DNA from: Phycisphaerae bacterium | GTDB taxonomy: Bacteria > Planctomycetota > Phycisphaerae > UBA1845 | Assembly (NCBI GenBank): GCA_020056715.1 | Contig: JAGVHG010000182.1 | Span: forward strand, 1 to 40,481 | Direction: 5' to 3' | Length of the DNA stretch: 40,481 nt | Part shown: piece by piece, positions 15,357 to 23,761 of the stretch | How the letters are laid out: every line of letters begins with the position of its first letter | Position numbering within the stretch: the stretch's first letter is position 1 | The notes under the pieces: model-generated | Seen by the model: the letters and a program-made list of their open reading frames with translations, nothing else | What the model was told of the DNA's origin: nothing | Databases searched by the model: none | Position numbers and translations under genes: made by a program

Positions 15357-16508
15357 ATGGACTTTGCCCTGACCGACGACCAACAGCAATTGCGGGACAT
15401 GTTCGCTCGGTTCTGCGACGAGCGGATCAAGCCCCGCGCGCAGGAGATTGACGAAGCCGGCGAGTTCCCGCATGAGTTGTTCGCGGAGTTGGCGAAGCTT
15501 GGTCTGTTCGGCCTGCGCTATCCCGAATCGCTGGGTGGCGTGGGATTCGGACTGCTCTCGTTTTGTCTGGCGATCGAGGAAATCGCCCGGGGTTCGCTGT
15601 CCTTGGCGGCCCTCGCTTCGATGCAGTCGGTGATGGGTACACACTTCCTATATGCCTACGGGAATGAGGACATTCAAGAGAGGCTTCTCAAACCGGCCAT
15701 TCGGGGTCAGAAGATTGGGGCCATCTGCATCACCGAGCCGGACGCCGGCAGCGATTTGTCGTCCATTGCGACCTCCGCCGAAAAGACCCCGGAGGGTTTT
15801 TACTGCCTCAACGGGCAGAAAACGTGGATCACTTCCGCGCCGGTGGCCGACTTCTTTACGGTGTTCGCTCGCGCCGGTGAAGATCGGCGTTTGACGATCT
15901 TTCTGGTCGAAAAACACTTTCCTGGTTTGAAGATCGGCCGATCGATCGCCAAGATGGGGTGCCGGGCGTCGCCCACCTCGGAGGTTTTCTTCGACAACTG
16001 TCTCGTCCCGGAGGACCATCGTCTCGGCGAGGTGGGAGAGGGTGAAGGCGCGCTTCGCAAAATCCTATCCGACGTGCGCATCCTGACCGGGGCCCTGGCC
16101 CTCGGAGTCGCCCGCGCCGCCCTGGACGACGCGATACACTACTCCGCCGACCGCAAACAGTTCGGCAAACCGATCAATCAATTCCAGGCCATTCAGATTC
16201 ATCTGGCGGAGATGGGTACGGACCTCGAAGCCGCGACCCATCTGGTTCATTACGCGGCCTGGCGGAAGGACGCCGGACTCTCCCACCAGCGCGAGGCGGC
16301 GATGGCCAAGCTCTTTGCGACCGAGCGAGCCGTGTCGATCTGCGACAAGGCCACACGGGTGTTGGGTTCTTACGGCTTTGCGATGGAGTTCGCCGCCCAG
16401 CGGTATTTTCGCGACATTCGATTTACCCTGTATGGCGGCGGAACGAGTGAAATCCTGAAACTCCTGATTGCACGGGAGATGGTGCAGGAATTGTCGATTG
16501 TCGATTGA
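15357..16508 (+). CDS. Acyl-CoA dehydrogenase
   Basis: The ATG at 15357 gives a 383-residue flavoprotein of normal length that oxidises an acyl-CoA to the enoyl-CoA. The start MDFALTDDQQQLRDMFARF is typical, followed by the FAD/substrate segment CITEPDAGSDLSS (about 123-135), ITSAPVADFF, DRKQFGKPI (near 264) and the C-terminal YGGGTSEILKLLIAREM. At the position of the catalytic glutamate of medium-chain enzymes (Y-E-G-T) this protein has glycine, so the base must come from elsewhere. An aspartate in ILSDVRILTG lies about where isovaleryl-CoA dehydrogenase has its glutamate. The gene ends before a block of four hairpins, the widest gap in the operon. Electrons would pass to an ETF that is not encoded here. 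Confidence 0.88.
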   Translation: MDFALTDDQQQLRDMFARFCDERIKPRAQEIDEAGEFPHELFAELAKLGLFGLRYPESLGGVGFGLLSFCLAIEEIARGSLSLAALASMQSVMGTHFLYAYGNEDIQERLLKPAIRGQKIGAICITEPDAGSDLSSIATSAEKTPEGFYCLNGQKTWITSAPVADFFTVFARAGEDRRLTIFLVEKHFPGLKIGRSIAKMGCRASPTSEVFFDNCLVPEDHRLGEVGEGEGALRKILSDVRILTGALALGVARAALDDAIHYSADRKQFGKPINQFQAIQIHLAEMGTDLEAATHLVHYAAWRKDAGLSHQREAAMAKLFATERAVSICDKATRVLGSYGFAMEFAAQRYFRDIRFTLYGGGTSEILKLLIAREMVQELSIVD

Positions 16509-16539
16509 CGAATGTCGATTGAAAGAGCGTTGCGTTCCT

Positions 16540-16644
16540 GGTGCGAGAATCCGTTCTCGCACCCATTCTGGCGGGAATCCCTTCCCGCAACCTCGCAGGA
16601 TCGGAATCCTGCGAACAGCGCGTGCGAGATAGGAATCTCGCACG
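16540..16644. repeat. Cluster of four covarying hairpins with four-base loops
   Basis: Four hairpins follow one another: 16540-16563 (GGTGCGAGAA, loop TCCG), 16571-16588 (GCGGGAA, loop TCCC), 16593-16614 (TCGCAGGAT, loop CGGA) and 16621-16644 (CGTGCGAGAT, loop AGGA). The arms differ in sequence, but each is exactly complementary to its partner. The loops all fit NGGA on one strand. They lie between the acyl-CoA dehydrogenase and mutase genes and may trim or stabilise the long transcript. Confidence 0.8.
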
Positions 16645-16675
16645 AGCGGCAATCGACAGTGCGGAGGAGTCGGCA

Positions 16676-17074
16676 ATGGTAGTGGATAGAAAGATTCGGG
16701 TTCTCGTCGCCAAGCCGGGCTTGGACGGGCACGACGTGGGTGCGAAAGTCGTGGCTCGGTCGCTCAAGGAAGCGGGTTTCGACGTGACCTACACGGGGCT
16801 TCGCAAGTCTCCGGAGGAGATCGTCCGCCGGGCGCAGGACCTCGACGTCGACGTGATCGGCTTGTCCCTTCTCTCCGGTTCTCATCTCTCGTTCTGTCGG
16901 CGGCTGCGGGCACTTCGCAAGGAGCACGGCCTCAGAGACGTTCTCCTGCTTGTCGGCGGGGTCATTCCGGAAAAGGACCGGCAGGCCCTGAAAGACCTCG
17001 GAGTGGACGGTATCTTCCCCGCGGGAACGCCGTTGGACTGCGTGGCGGAGTTCATTCGGACGAACGTATCATGA
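16676..17074 (+). CDS. Acyl-CoA mutase, cobalamin-binding subunit
   Basis: The ATG at 16676, preceded by a strong GGAGGAG site, yields 132 residues, matching the separate B12-binding subunit of methylmalonyl-CoA mutase-type enzymes. The cobalamin motif DxHxxG is present as GLDGHDVGAK (about residues 15-24; His supplies the lower axial ligand), followed by SLLSGSH (S-x-L) and the LVGGVIP segment (G-G). It ends in the ATGA overlap with the catalytic subunit. Split mutases of this kind include some methylmalonyl-CoA, isobutyryl-CoA and 2-hydroxyisobutyryl-CoA mutases. The small subunit does not tell which reaction applies. Confidence 0.9.
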   Translation: MVVDRKIRVLVAKPGLDGHDVGAKVVARSLKEAGFDVTYTGLRKSPEEIVRRAQDLDVDVIGLSLLSGSHLSFCRRLRALRKEHGLRDVLLLVGGVIPEKDRQALKDLGVDGIFPAGTPLDCVAEFIRTNVS

Positions 17075-18684
17075 ATCGCGAGAGCAGCTCCGAGATCAAA
17101 CCGGTGGTCAACGAATCGGGCATCGAGATCAAGCCGGTTTACACCCCCGAAGACATCGCGGCCAGCGGTGGGTCCAAACGGATCGGCATGCCGGGTGAGT
17201 TCCCGTTCACACGCGGAATACATCGCTCCATGTACCGCAAACAGCCGTGGACCATGCGCCAGTACGCAGGGTTTGGAACGCCCGAGGAAACCAACGGCCG
17301 ATTCCGCTATCTGATCGACAATGGCCAAACAGGTTTGAACGTGGCCTTCGATTTACCGACGCAAGTCGGACTGGACTCCGACGATCCCATGTCCGAGGGC
17401 GAGGTCGGGCGGGTGGGCATGGCCGTCGACACCTTGAAGGATTTCGAGATCGCCTTCGAGGGCATCGACCTGGACAAGATCACCGTGTCCCTGACGATCA
17501 ACGGTGCGGCGCCGGCCCTGATCGCCATGTATTTCGCTATGGCCGAGAAACGCGGTTACGACGTTGCGCGGCTTCGCGGCACCGCCCAAAACGACATCCT
17601 CAAGGAGTTCATCGGACGAGGGACCTGGGTCTTTCCCGTCGAGCCGTCCATCAAGCTCGTGGGCGATACGATCCTCTACTGTGCAGAGAACGCCCCGCTC
17701 TACAGTCCGGTCAGCGTATGCGGCTATCACATTCGCGAGTCAGGCGCCAACCCCGTCGAGGAAATGGCGTACGCTTTTTGCATCGCCAAAGCCTACATCG
17801 ACCACGTCCTCGCACGAGGCATGGCCATCGACGACTTCGCTTCACGGCTCTCCTTCAACTTCGACATCTTTGGAAACCTCTTTGAGCAGGTGGCGAAGTT
17901 CCGCGCCGCGCGGCGGCTTTGGGCGACGATCCTGAAGGAAAAGTACCACGCCGCGGATCCACGCTCCATGTGGATGCGCATGATTGCCGGCGGAGGAGGC
18001 GCGGGGCTGACCGTCGAACAGCCGCAGAACAACATCGTCCGCGGCGCCTATTACGCACTGGTTAGCGCCCTTTCCGGTACGCAAACCATGGCCCTGTGCT
18101 GCTACGACGAGGCCTACACCATTCCCTCGGAAGCCGCGGCCCGGATTTCCCTGCGGACGATGCAAATCCTGATGGAAGAGACCGGACTCTGTGATACGGT
18201 TGATCCTCTGGCCGGCTCTTATTACGTGGAGACGCTCACCAATCAGATGGAAGAGCGAATCCGTGCGGTGATGGCCGAGGTCGACGCCCAGGGCGGAATC
18301 GTCAAGGCGATCATCGAAGGACGAATCCAGGACGCCGTCTCCAGACAGGCGTTGGATCGCGTCAGGAAGCTTGAACGGGGCGAAACCCGCAGGGTCGGCA
18401 TGAACTGTTACCGGACGGAGGAGGACGAGGAGCGGCCCATCGAGTTCCATCCGTTCAAGGAAGAGGTGGCCGCGGAGCAGATCGCGCGTCTGGACCGCAC
18501 TCGTGCGGAGCGGGACCACGACGCCGTCCGGCGGGCCCTCGATCGCATGCACGCTGACGCCGACAAGGAACGGAACGTCATGCCGGCCGTGGTCGAGGCC
18601 GTCAAGCAATATGCCAGCGTTGGCGAACTCACAAAGTGTCTCGTTGAAGTCTACGGACGGTACCAGGAACCGGTTTATCTGTAG
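17071..18684 (+). CDS. Acyl-CoA mutase, catalytic subunit (unusual active-site segments)
   Basis: The 537-residue protein is the TIM-barrel subunit of an adenosylcobalamin-dependent acyl-CoA mutase, overlapping its B12 subunit by four bases. Family landmarks are RQYAGFGTPEETN (the Tyr corresponds to Tyr89 of methylmalonyl-CoA mutase), TAQNDILKEFIGRGT (Gln197 and Arg207 equivalents), SVCGYHIRESGA (His244 equivalent) and DPLAGSYYVE. Two segments differ: the usual R-x-HTQTAG is RMIAGGGGAG, and the usual GTQSLHTNSYDE is GTQTMALCCYDE. These line the CoA/substrate pocket, so the substrate may not be methylmalonyl-CoA. Candidates are branched acyl-, hydroxyacyl- or alkylsuccinyl-CoA. No MeaB/ArgK chaperone is in the window. 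Confidence 0.88.
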   Translation: MNRESSSEIKPVVNESGIEIKPVYTPEDIAASGGSKRIGMPGEFPFTRGIHRSMYRKQPWTMRQYAGFGTPEETNGRFRYLIDNGQTGLNVAFDLPTQVGLDSDDPMSEGEVGRVGMAVDTLKDFEIAFEGIDLDKITVSLTINGAAPALIAMYFAMAEKRGYDVARLRGTAQNDILKEFIGRGTWVFPVEPSIKLVGDTILYCAENAPLYSPVSVCGYHIRESGANPVEEMAYAFCIAKAYIDHVLARGMAIDDFASRLSFNFDIFGNLFEQVAKFRAARRLWATILKEKYHAADPRSMWMRMIAGGGGAGLTVEQPQNNIVRGAYYALVSALSGTQTMALCCYDEAYTIPSEAAARISLRTMQILMEETGLCDTVDPLAGSYYVETLTNQMEERIRAVMAEVDAQGGIVKAIIEGRIQDAVSRQALDRVRKLERGETRRVGMNCYRTEEDEERPIEFHPFKEEVAAEQIARLDRTRAERDHDAVRRALDRMHADADKERNVMPAVVEAVKQYASVGELTKCLVEVYGRYQEPVYL

Positions 18685-18699
18685 GGGGGGGGGAGGACC

Positions 18700-19560
18700 G
18701 TGACAAAGACGTATGTTGCGGCGCAGACGGTGGAGGAGGCCGTTCGGGCCCTCTCCCAGACGGGAGCGACGATCTTCGCCGGCGGCACCGATCTCATGCC
18801 CCGTTGGTTTAGGAACCTCGTCCCCAAGCCGACGGCCGTCGTCGATATCAAAGGAGTCGAACAGCTCCGAAGCATCAAGCTGGCCGACGGCGACGTAAGC
18901 GTCGGCGCCTGCGTTCTGATGAGCGAGCTGGAAACCCATTCGATCATCCGCGCGGCTGCGCCGATTCTGGCCGAAGCGGCGGCGCGCATCGCCTGTCCCC
19001 AGATTCGCAACCGCGCGACGGTTGGAGGCAACCTCTGTAACGCGTCGCCCGCCGCCGATGCCGCCGTGCCGCTGCTTCTATTGGACGCCGTTCTCGATGT
19101 CGCGTCATCCGGCTCGAAGGGTCTGGCTACGCGCGAGATACCGATCGCGGAGTTTTTCCGCGGTCCGGGTTCCACCGCGCTTCGGCCGGGCGAGGTGTTG
19201 ACGTGCATCCGGTTCAAACCGCTTCCGACAGGATCGTTCTGCGCATGGGATAAGTTCGGAACGCGCCCGGCGATGGAGATCGCCGTCGCCTCCGTCGGCG
19301 TAGTGCTTCATCGCGTGGAGGGTCGGGTGGTCGGCGCGAGAGTGGCTTACGGTTCGGTCGCGCCGATACCGCTGCGCGGACACCAAGCCGAGTCGGCGCT
19401 GATTGGCCGGCTCTTGAGTGACGAGGTTGTCGATCTATGCGTGACCGCGGCGCGAAAGGAGATCTCGCCCATCACTGACGTCCGAGCTAGTGAAGGATAT
19501 CGCCGGGAGATCGTCGGGGTACTCCTGCGAAGGATGCTGGAAAATGCGGCAGGTTTCTGA
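18700..19560 (+). CDS. Molybdenum hydroxylase, FAD-binding subunit (CoxM-like)
   Basis: The GTG at 18700 follows a GGAGG-like site within a G run. The 286-residue product is the medium subunit of the xanthine dehydrogenase/CO dehydrogenase family. FAD-binding motifs are visible: IFAGGTDLMP near residues 25-34 and IRNRATVGGNLCNASPAAD near 104-122. The length is normal, and there is no extra 4Fe-4S insert such as 4-hydroxybenzoyl-CoA reductase has, so reduction of aromatic CoA esters is less likely than hydroxylation. It overlaps the 2Fe-2S subunit gene by 17 bases. Gene order M-S-L follows the CoxMSL pattern. Confidence 0.9.
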   Translation: MTKTYVAAQTVEEAVRALSQTGATIFAGGTDLMPRWFRNLVPKPTAVVDIKGVEQLRSIKLADGDVSVGACVLMSELETHSIIRAAAPILAEAAARIACPQIRNRATVGGNLCNASPAADAAVPLLLLDAVLDVASSGSKGLATREIPIAEFFRGPGSTALRPGEVLTCIRFKPLPTGSFCAWDKFGTRPAMEIAVASVGVVLHRVEGRVVGARVAYGSVAPIPLRGHQAESALIGRLLSDEVVDLCVTAARKEISPITDVRASEGYRREIVGVLLRRMLENAAGF

Positions 19561-20035
19561 CACCATCGACGTTGCGTTCACCGTCAACGGCGAGACCGTG
19601 CATCTTTCGGTTTCGCCGGATACCTCACTCGTGGACGCTCTTCGTGACGACTTGGAGCTGACCGGCACCAAACAAGGCTGCGGCGAAGGCGAGTGCGGCG
19701 CGTGTTCCGTTCTTCTGAACGGTAAAGTAGTCAACAGTTGTCTGGTCCTGGCGGTGGAATGTGCCGGAGCGGAAGTTCTCACCATTGAGGGACTCGGACG
19801 GATGGGAAAGCTCCATCCTCTTCAGGATGCATTTGTCCAAAACGGGGCGGTCCAGTGCGGTTTCTGCACTCCAGGGATGGTCATGGCGGCCTACGCTTTG
19901 CTCCAAGAGAATCCCTCCCCCTCGGAGGCAGATGTACGGCGTGCCTTGGAGGGAAACCTCTGCCGATGCACGGGCTATCGAAAGATCATCGACGCCGTAA
20001 TGGCGGCGGCCAACGGAGGTCCACGCCATGATTAA
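19544..20035 (+). CDS. Molybdenum hydroxylase, 2Fe-2S subunit (CoxS-like)
   Basis: From the ATG at 19544 the product has 163 residues. It holds two [2Fe-2S] clusters: a plant-type one, CGEGECGACSVLLNGKVVNSC (ligands at four cysteines), and a second, CGFCTPGM...CRCTGY, near the molybdopterin. The start lies inside the 3' end of the FAD subunit gene. It carries electrons from the molybdenum site to FAD. The sequence is complete with all eight cysteines, so an active enzyme is expected. It overlaps the large subunit gene by eight bases. Confidence 0.92.
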   Translation: MRQVSDTIDVAFTVNGETVHLSVSPDTSLVDALRDDLELTGTKQGCGEGECGACSVLLNGKVVNSCLVLAVECAGAEVLTIEGLGRMGKLHPLQDAFVQNGAVQCGFCTPGMVMAAYALLQENPSPSEADVRRALEGNLCRCTGYRKIIDAVMAAANGGPRHD

Positions 20036-22499
20036 GACGGCTGTCGACGCAGGCGCCGGGTCGATCACCGGACGGAAGACCGGCAAGAAGACCCTGATCG
20101 GCGGACGCATTCCTAAGCTCGATGCCCCGGAGAAGGTCGCCGGTCTCACCCGCTACTTGGAGGATATCAAGCTGCCGCGGATGCTGTACGGGAAAATCCT
20201 CTTCGCCGACCGACCCCACGCCCGCATAGTGGGAATCGACACGGCCGCAGCCAAGGCGATGCACGGCGTTCGTGCGGTGCTCACCACTGCCGACATTGAG
20301 CTTGTACCGTTCGGGTTTGGCGGGGACAACACGGCCCTCAAGACCGGAAAGGTCACCTGCATCCGCGACGAAGTGGCGGCCGTCGCCGCCGACACGCCGG
20401 AAATCGCCGCCGCGGCGATCCTCGTCATCAAGGTGATCTACGAAGACCTACCCGCGGTGACCTCGCCTGAAGAAGCGCTCGCCGACGGGGCGCCGGTCAT
20501 TCATAAGAAGACGCCTGACAACGTCCCCTTCCGCTTCGACTACCTGCACGGCGATATCGAACAGGGCATCCGCGAATCGGACGTGATCGTCGAAGACACG
20601 TACACTTTGCAACGTGCTGCTCATTGTTGCTTGGGACGGGCGGGGATCATTGCCCGGTTCGAGGCCGACGGACGGCTCACGTTGCATTCGCTGACCCAGG
20701 TGCCCTTCTCGTATAAACACGACTTGTCACGCATCGTCGGCGTCCCCCCAGAGAAAATCCGCGTCCTCCAGCCGCCCATCGGCGGCGCGTTCGGCAGCAA
20801 GCTGGACATTCATCCGTTCGAGCCTATTTGCATCTTCCTAGCCCGGGCGACGGGGCGACCCGTTCAGATCGTTTTCACGCGCGAAGAGGAGTTCCTGGCG
20901 ACGCCCACCCGTCAACCGATGGTCATTCATCTCAAGAGCGGCGCCCGCAAGGACGGCACGTTTACTTTCCGCGACGTGCGTATGACCCTCGACAACGGCG
21001 GGCGTACATCCTGGGGTGCCACTACGCCCTGGATCAGCATGCGCACCTTCTCCTCGCTCTATCGTGTTCCACACGTTCGGCAACACGTAGACGTCGTCTA
21101 CACCAACAACATCTATGCCTGCGCCTTCCGCGGTTACGGCAACCCCCAAGCGACCTTCGCCCTCGAGTCCCAGATAGACCAACTCGCCGATCGACTCGGA
21201 ATGGACCCCTTGGAGATTCGACTTAAGAACGCTCAGGAACCCGGCGAAACAACCGGGCAGGGCATGGTTCTGGGCACCTGCGGTTTGGCGGAATGCCTAA
21301 AGACCGCAGCTCGCAACGCTGGGTGGGACGTGAAACACTCGCCTCTCCGAAAAACGCTTGTGCGAGATGCGCTGGTGCGAGATTCCAATACGCTGGTGCG
21401 AGATTCCAATCTCGCACCAGCTCGCGTGTGCGGAATGGGTATGGCCTCGCTCTTCCACGTCGGCGGCGGCGCGAAAATCCAACGCTCCGACGGGTGCGGC
21501 ACCATGCTCAAGATCGACGACTTCGGCGGGGTCACGGTGCAGACCGGGGCCTCGGAGATCGGACAAGGGTCCGAGACGGTCATCGCCCAGATCGTCGCCG
21601 AAGAACTCGGGCTGCCGGTATCCAACATTCGCGTACTGAACAGCGACTCCGACTTCAAGCCTTGGGACGTGGGCGTTCACGCCAGCCGCACCACGTTCAT
21701 CGCCGGCAACTCCGCACAGCGTGCGGCGCGCGAAGCCAGAGGCAAACTAATGGAAGGGGCTGGCCGACATCTACATCGAAACCCGGATGAGCTGGACCTC
21801 GCCGATGGAAATGTCACCGATCGCGCGACCGGCGAACCGCTCGAATCCATCGGCAAGATCGTTCGGTCCATGCACTTCGGCGGCAAGCACGAGATGATTA
21901 TGACTTCCCACTTCTACGAACCGCCCAGCGAGATGCCCGACCAAGACCACAAGGGCAACGTCTCCGCCTGCTATGCTTTCGGAACGCATGTGGCCGAAGT
22001 TGAGGTGGACCTCGATACCGGCGTGGTGAGGGTGCTGGGGATCAGCGCCGCCCACGACGTGGGTAGAGTCATCAACCGTATGGGAATCGAGGGACAAATC
22101 GAAGGCGGCATCGCCCAAGGCATCGGATACGCCTTGTATGAGGAGGTTAAAGTCCAGGGCGGCCGCGTGCTGAACCCAACATTCACCGACTACAAGCTCG
22201 TGACCACGCGTGAGGTCCCCGAGTTGAAGATCGAGTTCATTGAAACCCACGACCCGGCCGGACCGCACGGCGCCAAGGGCGTGGCCGAGGCGCCTCTGGT
22301 TCCCGTGGCCCCGGCCATCGCCAACGCCATCTTCAACGCCACCGGCGTACGCATCACTGAGCTGCCCATGACGCCGGAGCGGGTGCTGGCGAAGTTGCGG
22401 GAGGCCCGCAAAACTCTGGTGCGAGAGACGCTAGTGCGAGAGACGCTGGTGCGAGATTCCAATCTCGCACCAGGGCGCGGCGGTGACATTCATGGATAG
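20028..22499 (+). CDS. Molybdenum hydroxylase, molybdopterin subunit (CoxL/XdhB-like)
   Basis: The 823-residue large subunit carries the molybdenum cofactor and the active site. Recognisable parts are the N-terminal [34 protein letters not shown], the [15 protein letters not shown] loop and the catalytic-glutamate region [16 protein letters not shown] near residue 750. It does not carry the CSFR loop of CO dehydrogenase, so CO is not the substrate. N-heterocycles, aldehydes or CoA thioesters remain possible. Two dispersed repeats are translated in frame: about residues 444-464 ([21 protein letters not shown]) and 797-816 near the C terminus (TLVRE units). Both seem to be surface additions. 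The gene overlaps the CoA-transferase start by eight bases. Confidence 0.9.
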   Translation: MIKTAVDAGAGSITGRKTGKKTLIGGRIPKLDAPEKVAGLTRYLEDIKLPRMLYGKILFADRPHARIVGIDTAAAKAMHGVRAVLTTADIELVPFGFGGDNTALKTGKVTCIRDEVAAVAADTPEIAAAAILVIKVIYEDLPAVTSPEEALADGAPVIHKKTPDNVPFRFDYLHGDIEQGIRESDVIVEDTYTLQRAAHCCLGRAGIIARFEADGRLTLHSLTQVPFSYKHDLSRIVGVPPEKIRVLQPPIGGAFGSKLDIHPFEPICIFLARATGRPVQIVFTREEEFLATPTRQPMVIHLKSGARKDGTFTFRDVRMTLDNGGRTSWGATTPWISMRTFSSLYRVPHVRQHVDVVYTNNIYACAFRGYGNPQATFALESQIDQLADRLGMDPLEIRLKNAQEPGETTGQGMVLGTCGLAECLKTAARNAGWDVKHSPLRKTLVRDALVRDSNTLVRDSNLAPARVCGMGMASLFHVGGGAKIQRSDGCGTMLKIDDFGGVTVQTGASEIGQGSETVIAQIVAEELGLPVSNIRVLNSDSDFKPWDVGVHASRTTFIAGNSAQRAAREARGKLMEGAGRHLHRNPDELDLADGNVTDRATGEPLESIGKIVRSMHFGGKHEMIMTSHFYEPPSEMPDQDHKGNVSACYAFGTHVAEVEVDLDTGVVRVLGISAAHDVGRVINRMGIEGQIEGGIAQGIGYALYEEVKVQGGRVLNPTFTDYKLVTTREVPELKIEFIETHDPAGPHGAKGVAEAPLVPVAPAIANAIFNATGVRITELPMTPERVLAKLREARKTLVRETLVRETLVRDSNLAPGRGGDIHG
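21358..21420. repeat. In-frame hairpin repeat inside the molybdenum hydroxylase gene
   Basis: The full palindrome CTGGTGCGAGAT-TCCA-ATCTCGCACCAG lies at 21393-21420 with 12-bp arms. It is preceded by two partial left halves (around 21358-21368 and 21372-21389). The segment reads through without a stop and gives repeated LVRDSN peptides. It is the same family as the hairpins at 16540-16644. Confidence 0.85.
22416..22473. repeat. In-frame hairpin repeat at the end of the molybdenum hydroxylase gene
   Basis: Two 15-base partial units (CTGGTGCGAGA and CTAGTGCGAGA) are followed by the complete palindrome at 22446-22473. They encode [21 protein letters not shown] at the C terminus. The unit spacing of 15 bases equals five codons. 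The hairpin ends 18 bases before the CoA-transferase ATG, so it could also influence translation of that gene. Confidence 0.85.
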
Positions 22500-23712
22500 G
22501 CTTACGGTCCTTTCGCTCGAACAAGCCTTATCGCTGTCCTACGCGACGCAACGGTTCGTGCACCTCGGCTGGCGGGTGATCCGCATCGAAGCCACGCCCT
22601 CCGTTGGTGCGAGAATGGATTCTCGCACCACACTGCCCGGCGACCCCAACCGGTACGTCGGAAAGGCTGCGGGCAGCGTGGACCGACGCGCCTACTTCAT
22701 CGGCCCCAACGTCGGCAAGGAGGCTATCGCCCTCAACCTCAAAGAGCCTGAAGGCCGCGACCTCCTCAAACGCCTGATCGAAAAACTCCCCGTGGATATC
22801 TTCGCCTGCAATACTCTCCCGAGGCGTTACGAGGAGTTGGGCATCGACTACGAAACGCTCAGCGCCGTGCGTCCGAGCCTGGTCTGGGCGGGACTCTCCG
22901 CAATGGGGCCGGAGTACCCCGACGCACCGGGTTACGATCCGGCGTTGCAGGCCCTGGCCGGCTACATGGACCTCACCGGCGACCCCAACGGTCCGCCGAC
23001 TCTGTGCGGGGTGCCATTCGTCGATCTGAAGGCCGGGGACGAAGTCTTCGCCAACGTCTGCCTCGCCCTGGCCGAAAGGGAGCGCACCGGTAAGGGCAGC
23101 CGGATCGACGTGTCCATGCTCCAGGCCGCCGCCTCCTGGTTGGTGACCACCATTCCCCTGCTCGATCTGGGTTATGAACCGGCGGAAGTCCGCCGAAGCG
23201 GCAGCGAGCATCGCGAATTCGTCCCCGTGAACGTCTACCCCACCGCGGACGGCTACGCATATCTGGCCATCGGCAACGACGTGCAGTGGTCGCGCTTGAC
23301 GTCGGTTGACGGATTCGGCGGCCTCGCCTCCACGGCGCGAGTGACCAACGAGGGACGGCGGCAGGAACGAGAATCGATCCACCGGGAGATCGGCGCGATC
23401 ACCCGACGTGTCAAGACCCAGATGCTGGTGGACCTGCTGAGCTCGAAGGGACTCGTCATCGCCCCTATCCACACGGTTCCCCAGGCGATCGAGTACCCGG
23501 CCATTCGCGACACGCTGCTCGAAACGAAGACCCCGACCGGGGCCAAAGTGCGTCTCCCTCCGCCTTCGGTCGAGTGCGAGCATTTAGCCGCGCACGGGCG
23601 GCGCCTTGCGTATGCGCCCGCGTATGCCGAGCATACCGATACGGTGCTCCAGGAGATCGGAACAAAACCGGATGAGATCACCCGACTGCGTAACTGCGGG
23701 ACAATTGCATGA
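22492..23712 (+). CDS. Type III CoA-transferase (CaiB/BaiF family)
   Basis: The ATG at 22492 gives 406 residues, the usual size; a GTG at 22483 is an alternative start. Family III CoA-transferases move CoA between carboxylic acids through an aspartyl-CoA intermediate. The catalytic Asp is present in [19 protein letters not shown] (about residue 149). Also seen are [18 protein letters not shown] (near residues 77-94) and [12 protein letters not shown]. The usual N-terminal segment (family D-L-s-x-x-x-A-G-P) is poorly conserved, and residues 38-46 are encoded by an in-frame palindrome. In the operon it probably activates the pathway acid or recycles CoA from the thiolytic step. The stop is followed by 49 bases before the thiolase gene. 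Confidence 0.88.
   Translation: MDRLTVLSLEQALSLSYATQRFVHLGWRVIRIEATPSVGARMDSRTTLPGDPNRYVGKAAGSVDRRAYFIGPNVGKEAIALNLKEPEGRDLLKRLIEKLPVDIFACNTLPRRYEELGIDYETLSAVRPSLVWAGLSAMGPEYPDAPGYDPALQALAGYMDLTGDPNGPPTLCGVPFVDLKAGDEVFANVCLALAERERTGKGSRIDVSMLQAAASWLVTTIPLLDLGYEPAEVRRSGSEHREFVPVNVYPTADGYAYLAIGNDVQWSRLTSVDGFGGLASTARVTNEGRRQERESIHREIGAITRRVKTQMLVDLLSSKGLVIAPIHTVPQAIEYPAIRDTLLETKTPTGAKVRLPPPSVECEHLAAHGRRLAYAPAYAEHTDTVLQEIGTKPDEITRLRNCGTIA
22605..22630. repeat. In-frame hairpin repeat near the start of the CoA-transferase gene
   Basis: TGGTGCGAGAA-TGGA-TTCTCGCACCA has 11-bp perfect arms and a TGGA loop. It adds the residues GARMDSRT between the N-terminal beta strand and the rest of the CoA-transferase. 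The arm base pairs next to the loop differ from the other intragenic copies on both sides, so pairing is preserved. Confidence 0.85.
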
Positions 23713-23761
23713 TTCGTTGGTGCTTGAACGCCGTTCCCGTATGCAAGAGGATGTGACAAAC

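Noticed and set aside
16540-16644. CRISPR-like spacing of four repeats
   Set aside because: The units are palindromes with different stems and no constant direct repeat or unique spacers of constant length, and no cas genes are present.
17842-18939. 365-residue minus-strand frame opposite the mutase gene
   Set aside because: Antisense shadow crossing two real genes; no domain seen.
18700-22499. CO dehydrogenase (CoxMSL) as the exact function
   Set aside because: The gene order matches, but the large subunit lacks the CSFR active-site loop of aerobic CO dehydrogenase, so only the wider molybdenum hydroxylase family is supported.
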